The notes below the pieces were generated by a model. The model searched no databases. It saw only the letters and a list, made by a program, of their open reading frames with translations, and was not told where the DNA came from. DNA of 13,614 nucleotides from Actinobacteria bacterium RBG_16_64_13. Its GTDB lineage: Bacteria > Actinomycetota > Thermoleophilia > RBG-16-64-13. The stretch covers positions 19,340-32,953 of the forward strand of contig MELN01000070.1 in assembly GCA_001768675.1 (NCBI GenBank), given 5' to 3'. The position numbers and the translations under genes are program-made. Of this stretch, positions 6,265 through 12,182 are shown in pieces; position 1 is the first letter of the stretch; each line of letters opens with the position of its first letter.

Positions 6265-6552
6265 CTAGGACGTGAGGTCGGACTTGCGTCTCTGGAACTC
6301 CTCTCGATCGATTTCCCCCCGAGCGTAGCGCTCTTCCAGAATCCCAAGCGCGCCAGACTTGCCTTGCGGGGATCCTTGCGGCCCACTCCCTTGCCAATGC
6401 TGTGGCCCGTCGCGCCATCGATCCGTTCCTGGGCGGGCCAGATACCTGACCAGATAGACAACACCGATTATCACGACGATCCAGAACAAGATCATGAAAC
6501 CCATGCCGATCCAACCTCCGGCACCCATATGGTTACCACCACTCCACCACAT
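6265..6552 (-). CDS. SHOCT-domain single-pass membrane protein
   Basis: A 95-residue protein. It has a Gly/Met/Trp-rich N-terminus, one TM segment (GFMILFWIVVIIGVVYLVRYL, about residues 18-38), a polar Gly/Gln linker, and a C-terminal SHOCT motif LGILEERYARGEIDREEFQRRKSDL. SHOCT is a short amphipathic domain found at the ends of many bacterial membrane proteins and is thought to promote oligomerisation. A TTG at 6561 is in frame but abuts the ribosome site; ATG 6552 has the GGTGA of AAGGGTGA (6562-6569) about 9 bases upstream and is preferred. It lies downstream of the Met-rich secreted protein on the same strand, about 80 bp away, and the two are probably one transcription unit. Similar one-TM SHOCT proteins occur beside metal-resistance genes; no such gene is visible here. 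Confidence 0.85.
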   Translation of the reverse strand: MWWSGGNHMGAGGWIGMGFMILFWIVVIIGVVYLVRYLARPGTDRWRDGPQHWQGSGPQGSPQGKSGALGILEERYARGEIDREEFQRRKSDLTS

Positions 6553-6589
6553 CGTGAACAATCACCCTTCCGTTTCAGTTCCCTAGGAT

Positions 6590-6617
6590 CAGATGCGGGC
6601 GAAGATGCCCGCATCTG
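6590..6617 (-). promoter_or_regulatory. Perfect intercistronic hairpin between the Met-rich and SHOCT genes
   Basis: An 11-base-pair perfect stem (CAGATGCGGGC / GCCCGCATCTG) with a six-base loop. On the minus strand it follows the stop codon of the Met-rich gene by 13 bp and precedes the SHOCT ribosome site. There is no T run after it, so it may be a partial terminator or an RNA-stability element that lowers SHOCT expression. Confidence 0.5.
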
Positions 6618-6630
6618 GGGTCGAGACGCA

Positions 6631-7353
6631 CTACCTGCGGCCCGGTCCTCCCATCATGCCGCCGCCCATCATGCCGCCAGGAGAAGAGCCGAAGTCACCA
6701 CCCTGAGGACCAGGGGTGTTGGGGGTGGTGCTGGGGGTGTCGCTGCCTTGGCCCGAGGGCACCGCGTTAGGGGCTGGGGCTGCACCCATCATGCCGCCAG
6801 GGTAAGTACCTGAGTTGCTCCCCTGAGGGCCCGGGCGGTTGGGTGTCGGGGCGTTCTCACCTGAGGGTCCGGCGTTGGGAGCCGGTGCTACGCCCATCAT
6901 GCCCCAGCCGTCGTATCCCCCGTCGCTGCCGTTCATCATGCCGTAGCCGCCCGGCGTGCCGTAGCCGTTCATCATGCCGTAGCCGTTTGTCCCGCCGTAG
7001 CCGCCCATCATGCCGTAGCCGCCATAGGCCTGCGTGCCGCTACCGGCGTATCCGCTGCACCACTCGACCATCTCCTGGAGATCGAAGTCGGGGTCGATAT
7101 TCTGCATGCGGGTGATCATCTGGTCTGCAAACTGCTCGGCGTCCGGTCCGGTCAGCCCCATGCGATCCCTGAGCATGTCCAGGATGTTTGCGCGCAGTTG
7201 CGGGTCGGTCGCGGTCTGGGCAACCGGGGCTGTGACCGGGGACGCGGTTGCACCTCCTCCAGCCAGTGCCGCTGTAGCGTAGATCGCTCCACTGAGGGCC
7301 ACGACCCCGACCAGGGCGAGGCCGATGATTCTTGCTTTTGTCGCTCTTAACAT
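6631..7353 (-). CDS. Secreted Met/Gly/Tyr-rich repeat protein of unknown function
   Basis: A 240-residue protein with a signal peptide (MLRATKARIIGLALVGVVAL…, cleavage probably near ALAGG at residues 29-33). A short helical region follows (about 48-95), containing DPQLRANILDMLRDRMGLTG and FADQMITRMQNIDPDFDLQEMVEW. The rest is low-complexity tail: GYGMMNG/GYGMMGG/GWGMMG units, then two longer copies of GGMMGAAPAPNA.PSG…TPN.PGPQG. There are seven MM pairs, one cysteine, and no histidine in the tail. Methionine clusters can bind Cu(I), so an envelope metal-binding role is possible, but nothing here proves it. The start is firm: ATG 7353 with GGAGGAG about 7 bases upstream. I do not recognise a named family. 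Confidence 0.8.
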   Translation of the reverse strand: MLRATKARIIGLALVGVVALSGAIYATAALAGGGATASPVTAPVAQTATDPQLRANILDMLRDRMGLTGPDAEQFADQMITRMQNIDPDFDLQEMVEWCSGYAGSGTQAYGGYGMMGGYGGTNGYGMMNGYGTPGGYGMMNGSDGGYDGWGMMGVAPAPNAGPSGENAPTPNRPGPQGSNSGTYPGGMMGAAPAPNAVPSGQGSDTPSTTPNTPGPQGGDFGSSPGGMMGGGMMGGPGRR

Positions 7354-7377
7354 TCCTCTCCTCCTATTCGATGCTCG

Positions 7378-7399
7378 CCGGAGCCATGTGTCGCTCCGG
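7378..7399. promoter_or_regulatory. Inverted repeat in the leader of the Met-rich gene
   Basis: CCGGAGC (7378-7384) and GCTCCGG (7393-7399) are exact inverse complements separated by eight bases, 25 bp upstream of the minus-strand ATG 7353. It may be an operator or an mRNA leader hairpin next to the ribosome site. Confidence 0.4.
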
Positions 7400-7497
7400 T
7401 GGTTCTCCTTCGTGTCTGCTTCGGAAGATCGCTATCAGCGACTCCTACGTGCATGAAACGAGTATGCGTGGGCCATGTTGAGCCGGTGCCAAGGCAA

Positions 7498-7519
7498 GGT
7501 AAAGATTGGGTGAAGATTC
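7498..7519. promoter_or_regulatory. 11-bp tandem repeat resembling an OmpR/PhoB-type response-regulator site
   Basis: Two adjacent units, GGTAAAGATTG and GGTGAAGATTC, match at 9 of 11 positions. An 11-bp head-to-tail spacing places both half-sites on one DNA face, the pattern bound by dimers of OmpR/PhoB winged-helix regulators. It lies about 145 bp upstream of the Met-rich gene and 260 bp upstream of the sigma gene. No two-component genes are in the window, so the regulator is unknown. Confidence 0.4.
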
Positions 7520-7780
7520 CGGGGCGCCCCGATTCCGTTCTCACCAGGCCTCGACAGGCGTTGGTCTTCGGAGGCAGGAGCAATCTAGGCAGTCTTCGGC
7601 CTTCTCCACGGTTCATCCGCGGCGGACTTCCAACGTCGCCGTTTAATCCAATCCTGAGCTAGAGTAAAGAAACGAACCCCACCGAGCGTCTTACTCAGCA
7701 AAAAGGCGGAAACGGACGCCGGAGGAGCCACGAACAAGGTCACAGCCATAGACACCGCCGGTAGGGAGAGGAGCCGAACT

Positions 7781-8305
7781 CTGGGCCGGGACCAGGAGTG
7801 GCCTGCCGACTTCGAGGCGTTCGTTCATCGTCACAGCGCCCGGTTGGTGAAGAGCCTCGCGCTGATCACTCTTGACCGGGGGCTGGCGGAGGACGCGGCT
7901 CAGGACGCCTTTCTTCAGCTCTACCTGCACTGGCGCGAGGTGCCGGCTATGAAAGACCCGGCGGCCTGGCTCTATCGCGTGGGGATGAACCGATGCAAAG
8001 ACTACCGGCGGGCCCTGCGCCGCGGGTTGCGGCTGGTGGAGCGGCTCGGCCGATCCACCTACGATGATCTCCAGAATGACCCCCGAGAGCGGTGGTCGCC
8101 CGAGGCCGGCTTTCTCGCCATCCTCGGGCCTTTGCCCAAGCGCCAGCGCATCGCTGCCTCCCTTCACTATCTGGCCGGCTTTTCGACCTCCGAGATTGCC
8201 GCGGCTATGAGCATCTCCGAGGGGGCGGTGGGCAGTCATCTTCACAAAGCGCGGGAATCCCTGCGCAAGACATTGGAGCGAGAGCAGTGGATCGGCACAA
8301 GCTAG
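7781..8305 (+). CDS. ECF-type RNA polymerase sigma-70 factor
   Basis: Region 2 reads DFEAFVHRHSARLVKSLALI then TLDRGLAEDAAQDAFLQLYLHW, followed by PAAWLYRVGMNRCKDYRRALRR. Region 4 reads GPLPKRQRIAASLHYLAGFS, then TSEIAAAMSISEGAVGSHLHKARESLRKTL with its helix-turn-helix. No region 1 or 3 is present, as in ECF factors. The start is unclear. The first ATG/GTG/TTG in frame is TTG 7844, which would cut off conserved region 2.1 (FEAFVHRHSARL). The frame is open back to 7658 with no canonical start. I place it at CTG 7781, which has the purine-rich GGGAGAGGAG about 8 bases upstream; ATA 7748 or GTC 7739, each one base from a normal start, are alternatives. The gene overlaps the propeller gene, its likely anti-sigma partner, by 19 bp. 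Confidence 0.85.
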   Translation: MGRDQEWPADFEAFVHRHSARLVKSLALITLDRGLAEDAAQDAFLQLYLHWREVPAMKDPAAWLYRVGMNRCKDYRRALRRGLRLVERLGRSTYDDLQNDPRERWSPEAGFLAILGPLPKRQRIAASLHYLAGFSTSEIAAAMSISEGAVGSHLHKARESLRKTLEREQWIGTS

Positions 8306-9636
8306 ACGAGCTGGAAGAGCGTCTGGGTGACGCGTACGAGCGGAACTCGCCGCCGGTCGACGAGGCCGCGTTTGAGGCCCGGCTGCGCAACATGACAGCG
8401 GCCGCGAGACGTCCGCGGCTACGTGCGCCTGGCACGGGAAACCGCGTGCGCGTGGTGGTCTATGCCTGTTTGGCGATCGTCTTGGTGGCTGCCGTTGCCA
8501 TCGGCACCCTGGCGGCCGCCAAGTATCTCTGGGATGGGACCCCGGTGGTGGTCATCAACGACGATGGCACCGGGATGTCTCCGGGCGGGACGGGGCAGAC
8601 CCAGCAGACGTCAGCGACGACCACACCCACCGTCGGCCGGCTGGGCGAACTTGTGTGGAAGTTCCTGTCGGGCGGGCGGGTCCGCTCCTCGCCGACCATA
8701 TCGGGCGGGGTGGTCTATTTCGGCAGTGAGGACAGCTACCTCTACGCCGTGGACGCGCAGACCGGGACGGAGAAGTGGAAGTTCCAGACCGGCGCTGCGA
8801 TCTGGTCCTCCCCGGCCGTGTCCGACGGGGTGGTCTATATTGGCAGTGACGACGCCTATCTGTACGCCGTGGATGCGCAGACCGGGACGGAGAAGTGGAA
8901 GTTCCAGACAGGCGCTGCGATCTGGTCCTCCCCGGCGGTTTCCGACGGGGAGGTCTATGTCGGCAGTACGGACACTTATCTCTACGCCCTCGACATCCAG
9001 GACGGCGCGGAGAAGTGGAAGTTCAAGACAGGCAACCAGATCACAACACGCCCGGCCGTTTCCGACGGTGTGGTGTGCTTTGGCAGCTTCGACCAGTATC
9101 TCTATGCCCTCGACACCCAGACCGGCAAGGAGAGATGGAAGTTCAAGACAAACGACGCGGAGGTCGGGCCCCCGGCTATCTCCGGCGGCGTGGTCTACTT
9201 CGGTGGAGTGGTCAACCCCCCGGGCTGGGATACCTGCCTGTATGCCAGGGACGTCCAGACTGGCACGGAGATGTGGAAGTTCAGTACGGGCTCAACCTAC
9301 GGGACCAAGATCGATTCCACGCCTGCTATCTCCGGCGGCGTGGTCTATTTCGGCGTCTCGGAAGCCTCCCTCCACGCCTTGGACATCCAGAGCGGGCAGG
9401 AGAAATGGAGGTTCAGGACGGTTGGTGACTACCTATCGGTCGGTGCTTCCCCGGCCGTCTCCTCTGGAGTGGTCTACTTCGGCAGTCCGGACGGCCATCT
9501 CTACGCCCTCGACAGCCAAACCGGCGCGGAGAGATGGAAGTTCCAGACCGGCGTTCCTATTCGCACTCGCCCCGCCGTCTCAGAGGGGGTGGTCTATATC
9601 GGTAGTGAGGACGGCTATCTCTACGCGGTGAAGTAG
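8287..9636 (+). CDS. Membrane-anchored PQQ-type beta-propeller protein, putative anti-sigma/sensor
   Basis: A 449-residue protein starting at GTG 8287 (GGAG at 8275-8278, spacing 8), inside the end of the sigma gene. Layout: a charged cytoplasmic N-terminus of about 53 residues with helices (LDELEERLGDAYERN; VDEAAFEARLRNM), one TM (about 56-78, VVVYACLAIVLVAAVAIGTL), and a Gly/Thr-rich linker. Eight propeller blades of about 40 residues follow, each with Y(F/I)GS.D.YLYA.D.QTG.E.WKF. The N-terminal ELVWKF strand probably closes the ring with the last blade (YIGSEDGYLYAVK). The repeats match PQQ-like quinoprotein propellers (PF13360), but such rings often bind no cofactor. Translational overlap with an ECF gene plus a short inside/large outside topology is typical of anti-sigma factors; no zinc HxxxCxxC motif is present. 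That role is inferred. Confidence 0.85.
   Translation: MDRHKLDELEERLGDAYERNSPPVDEAAFEARLRNMTAAARRPRLRAPGTGNRVRVVVYACLAIVLVAAVAIGTLAAAKYLWDGTPVVVINDDGTGMSPGGTGQTQQTSATTTPTVGRLGELVWKFLSGGRVRSSPTISGGVVYFGSEDSYLYAVDAQTGTEKWKFQTGAAIWSSPAVSDGVVYIGSDDAYLYAVDAQTGTEKWKFQTGAAIWSSPAVSDGEVYVGSTDTYLYALDIQDGAEKWKFKTGNQITTRPAVSDGVVCFGSFDQYLYALDTQTGKERWKFKTNDAEVGPPAISGGVVYFGGVVNPPGWDTCLYARDVQTGTEMWKFSTGSTYGTKIDSTPAISGGVVYFGVSEASLHALDIQSGQEKWRFRTVGDYLSVGASPAVSSGVVYFGSPDGHLYALDSQTGAERWKFQTGVPIRTRPAVSEGVVYIGSEDGYLYAVK
8761..8940 (+). repeat. Near-identical 120-bp blade duplication inside the propeller gene
   Basis: Bases 8761-8820 and 8881-8940 differ only in the change ACC/ACA near the middle and in the last few bases. 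The intervening DNA also matches well with the segment before 8761. The period is exactly 120 bp, or 40 codons, one blade. It marks a recent duplication or conversion of adjacent blades. Confidence 0.8.
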
Positions 9637-9655
9637 GTTCGGATCTGTCGAGTCA
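9628..9655 (+). repeat. Copy 1 of a 28-bp sequence spanning the stop codons of both propeller genes
   Basis: It begins GTGAAGTAGGTTCGG and matches 10865-10892 with one mismatch (A 9643 against C 10880). It includes the stop codon and about 16 bases of non-coding DNA, which shows that the duplication breakpoint lies beyond the gene end. Confidence 0.85.
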
Positions 9656-9670
9656 GGAGGGACGTGTCAG

Positions 9671-10873
9671 ATGAAGCCCAGAGGAAGCACGGCACTTACC
9701 GTGCTCGTTCTTGTCCTGATTGCCGTCGGCCTGGTTGTGGCCGCCTGCGGTGGTGAAGAAACGACGACCACCGTCGCGGCGGTGACCACTACGACCCAGG
9801 CCGTGACCACTACCACTCAGGCGATTACCACCACGACCGAAGCCACCACTACAACCACCGTCGGCCGGCTGGGCGAACTAGTGTGGAGGTTTCAAACGGG
9901 CGGGCGGATTGGCTTTCCCCCCGGCCTGGCCCCGATCATCGCAGACGGGGTGCTCTATTTCGGCAGTGAGGACAGCTACTTCTATGCGGTTGACATCCAG
10001 AGCGGCAAGGAGAATTGGAAGTTCCAAGCCGGCGGTCCTATTCTCTCTGCTCCGAGCATCTCAGACGGGGTGGTCTACTTCGGCGCACTCGACAACTGCC
10101 TCTACGCGGTGGATATCCAGAGCGGCGTGGAGAAATGGAAGTTCCAGACGGGGGGAACGGTTGGCTCCCCGGCCGTCTCCGCTGGGGTGGTCTGCTTTGG
10201 CAGCATGGACACCTTCCTCTACGCGGTTGACGTGCAAAGCGGCACGGAGAAATGGAAGTTCCAGACAGATGATGCGTTGGTCGGGTGCCCAGCCATCTCC
10301 GGCGGCGTGGTCTACTTCGGCTGGGTAGGGCCCGGCGAGGGGTGGAGCGAGTACCTTTCTGCGGTGGACCTCCAGACCGGCGCTGAGAGGTGGAAGTTGA
10401 AGACGGGCTCAACCTACGCGATAAAGATCGAGTCAGCCCCGGTCATCGCAGACGGGGTGGCCTACGTCGCCGACTCGGGCGGATATCTCTATGCGGTGGA
10501 TATCCAGAGCGGCGAGCAGAAGTGGAAGGCGGAGACTCTGGGCGGAGGGTTTTGGAGCGCAGCCTCCCCAGCCGTCTCGGATGGCGTGGTCTGTTTCGGT
10601 AGTCAGGACGCCTGCCTCTACGCAGCAGACATCCAGAATGGCACGGAGAAGTGGAGATTCCAGACGGGCGGCCAGATTTCCTGCTCCCCGGTCATCTCAG
10701 ATGGGCTGGTCTATTTCGGCAGCGAGGACGGCTACCTCTATGTCCTAGACACCCAGACAGGCCAAGAGAAGTGGAGGTTCAAGACAGACGATGCGATTCT
10801 CTCGTCCCCGGTCTTCTCCGCCGGCGTGGTCTACTTTGGCAGCAATGACACGTACTTCTACGCAGTGAAGTAG
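9671..10873 (+). CDS. PQQ-type beta-propeller lipoprotein
   Basis: A 400-residue protein. The lipoprotein signal (TALTVLVLVLIAVGLVVAAC, lipobox VAAC with C at about residue 26) is followed by GGEE and a Thr-rich linker (TTTT.VTTTTQ repeats, about 30-64). Eight propeller blades follow with the YFGS.D.Y.YAVDIQSG.EKWKFQTG pattern, ending YFGSNDTYFYAVK. It is a duplicate of the propeller in the preceding gene: the join starts at the shared VGRLGELVW and runs past the stop codon. ATG 9671 has AGGAGG at 9655-9660. It lies 34 bp downstream, so it is co-transcribed, and a strong terminator follows. It is anchored to the outer face of the membrane and could compete or pair with the sensor propeller. 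Ligand unknown. A BamB-like role is unlikely without an outer-membrane context. Confidence 0.88.
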   Translation: MKPRGSTALTVLVLVLIAVGLVVAACGGEETTTTVAAVTTTTQAVTTTTQAITTTTEATTTTTVGRLGELVWRFQTGGRIGFPPGLAPIIADGVLYFGSEDSYFYAVDIQSGKENWKFQAGGPILSAPSISDGVVYFGALDNCLYAVDIQSGVEKWKFQTGGTVGSPAVSAGVVCFGSMDTFLYAVDVQSGTEKWKFQTDDALVGCPAISGGVVYFGWVGPGEGWSEYLSAVDLQTGAERWKLKTGSTYAIKIESAPVIADGVAYVADSGGYLYAVDIQSGEQKWKAETLGGGFWSAASPAVSDGVVCFGSQDACLYAADIQNGTEKWRFQTGGQISCSPVISDGLVYFGSEDGYLYVLDTQTGQEKWRFKTDDAILSSPVFSAGVVYFGSNDTYFYAVK

Positions 10874-10892
10874 GTTCGGCTCTGTCGAGTCA
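10865..10892 (+). repeat. Copy 2 of the 28-bp stop-codon-spanning sequence
   Basis: It matches 9628-9655 with one mismatch. Similarity ends at CA 10891-10892, which fixes the right edge of the duplicated unit. Confidence 0.85.
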
Positions 10893-10901
10893 TACCGGCG
10901 C

Positions 10902-12167
10902 CTAATTCGACGTTGACGGAGGTCCTTCGGGACCTCCGTTCTTCATTGCAGCCTGGTTCTGAAACGCTATCGCTTGCTCGATGATCTTGTCGGCGAATCG
11001 CTCGTCGTTGATGTGATAGGGAAGAACCACCACGGGTACATCCTCGGGCATCACCTTCTTCAAGTGCTCGGCAAAGACCGGTGGCAGCGACGGGTCGTGC
11101 AGATGGCCTTGTTCGCTGTCGTGACTGGAGAAACCGAGCAGCGGGACAAAGAAGGCAACAGGACCCTTGGCTTCCTTGATGAGTCCGGCCATATGCTCAG
11201 CAAGACGTTTGAAGTCGTTCGCGTCCGCCCGCACCGCGGTGACCGAGGCGTTGTGGATGTGATAGGTCCTACCGGGGAAGCGTACTTTGGCGCCCTCGAT
11301 GGGACCATCGACCAGGAAGTCGATGTTACCCGGCGCAAAGATGGTCGGGACGCCCTTCTCGAGAGCGGCCTTGCACCTGTCGGGCCCTCCGGCGTACAGG
11401 CCCTGGGCCAGGTAGTCGCCGACCTCGATCAACGAGAGATCCACGACGAGAGAGACGTCCTGGTCGCGGACGATCTCGTCCATGGCGGCTCCGCCGGTTC
11501 CTTGAGTGTGGAAGACCATGACCTCAGACCCCCTCTGTTCGAGGGCCTCGCGGATCTTGTTGCAGCATTTGTCCGTTGTGGCGAGAGTCGTGATCGTCGC
11601 GAGGGGTTTGCCCGAAGCCACTATGGGCTTGTATCCGTGAGCCATGCCGGCAAGCGCGAGGGCACCGTTTTCGAACACTCGCCGCGTGACGGTGTTGAGA
11701 CCCGCCACATCGCAGATGGAGTTCAGCATGACGATGTCTTTGGTGCCCACGAACGGCTTGGTCATGCCGGAGGCCATGGTGGAGATCAGGACCTTGGGTA
11801 GTCCGAACGGGAATGTCCGCATGACCGCCGAGCCGAGAGTGGTCCCCGCGGAGCCTCCTGCCCCGATGATGCCGCTAAAGCCCACGCGCTGGTCCAACTC
11901 ATGAGCACAGGCGATCGCGCCTTGGATCATGAGCGCCAGGCACTTGCCCTCGTGGTTCAGGGCGCGGATCTCGGGCATGGTCGTTCCCACCGCCGCGGCG
12001 ATCTGGTCGGGGGTGATGTGGGCGCCGCTATCAACGGTGCGGCGGATACTGGCGTCCAAGAGGTAGACGTCCAATCCGTTGTCCTCGAGGCATTTCTTGA
12101 TGAACCGGGTCTCGACTTCCTTGGTATCCAGTGTGGCGATCTGCAATACCCTCGGCTTCTCACCCAT
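10902..12167 (-). CDS. Tm-1-like ATP-binding / UPF0261 family protein
   Basis: A 421-residue protein with the family pattern throughout. The N-terminal domain has VLQIATLDTKEVETRFI with LDTK at 13-16, then GIIGAGGSAGTTLGSAVMR, FGLPKVLISTMASG, and DIVMLNSICDVAGLN. The C-terminal TIM-barrel-like half has VMVFHTQGTGGAAMDEIV, VVDLSLIEVGDYL, PTIFAPGNIDFLV, and VAFFVPLLGFSSHD. PF06792 proteins share the fold of the plant virus-resistance protein Tm-1 and bind ATP; the bacterial reaction is not known. ATG 12167 follows GGGAGGA with short spacing. An in-frame TTG at 12179 lies before that ribosome site and is rejected. It begins 15 bp after the biotin carboxylase stop, so it is one operon. Its last codons overlap the terminator hairpin of the opposite-strand propeller locus. 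Confidence 0.92.
   Translation of the reverse strand: MGEKPRVLQIATLDTKEVETRFIKKCLEDNGLDVYLLDASIRRTVDSGAHITPDQIAAAVGTTMPEIRALNHEGKCLALMIQGAIACAHELDQRVGFSGIIGAGGSAGTTLGSAVMRTFPFGLPKVLISTMASGMTKPFVGTKDIVMLNSICDVAGLNTVTRRVFENGALALAGMAHGYKPIVASGKPLATITTLATTDKCCNKIREALEQRGSEVMVFHTQGTGGAAMDEIVRDQDVSLVVDLSLIEVGDYLAQGLYAGGPDRCKAALEKGVPTIFAPGNIDFLVDGPIEGAKVRFPGRTYHIHNASVTAVRADANDFKRLAEHMAGLIKEAKGPVAFFVPLLGFSSHDSEQGHLHDPSLPPVFAEHLKKVMPEDVPVVVLPYHINDERFADKIIEQAIAFQNQAAMKNGGPEGPPSTSN
10916..10948 (+). terminator. Strong intrinsic terminator of the ECF/propeller locus
   Basis: A perfect ten-base-pair stem ACGGAGGTCC (10916-10925) / GGACCTCCGT (10930-10939) is capped by the stable TTCG tetraloop and followed by TCTTCATT. 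It lies 43 bp after the lipoprotein stop and inside the last codons of the minus-strand UPF0261 gene (GGPEGPP). Confidence 0.85.
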
Positions 12168-12182
12168 GTGTCCTCCCAACAG

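Larger units (their letters stand above)
7354..7780. other. Divergent regulatory region between the Met-rich gene and the ECF locus
   Basis: About 430 bp with no credible gene; ORFs in it carry no family signature. It holds the promoters of both divergent units. Seen in it: an inverted repeat at 7378-7399, an 11-bp tandem repeat at 7498-7519 and, touching it, the palindrome CGGGGCGCCCCG at 7520-7531. I could not assign a -35/-10 pair for either direction with confidence. Confidence 0.5.

Noticed and set aside
8423..9631. Long open frame (402 codons) in the propeller gene, second frame
   Set aside because: Ser/Arg/Trp-rich shadow caused by the repeats in the real frame; composition is not protein-like and it has no ribosome site.
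8287..9636. PQQ-dependent alcohol/glucose dehydrogenase
   Set aside because: It has only short, regular 40-residue blades after a TM anchor and none of the long catalytic inserts of quinoprotein dehydrogenases.
9671..10873. BamB (outer-membrane assembly lipoprotein) as the name for the propeller lipoprotein
   Set aside because: The fold is similar, but the Thr-rich linker, the ECF context and the probable single-membrane host argue against it.
8660..10873. CRISPR or other non-coding repeat array
   Set aside because: The regular repeats are propeller blades in a continuous reading frame.
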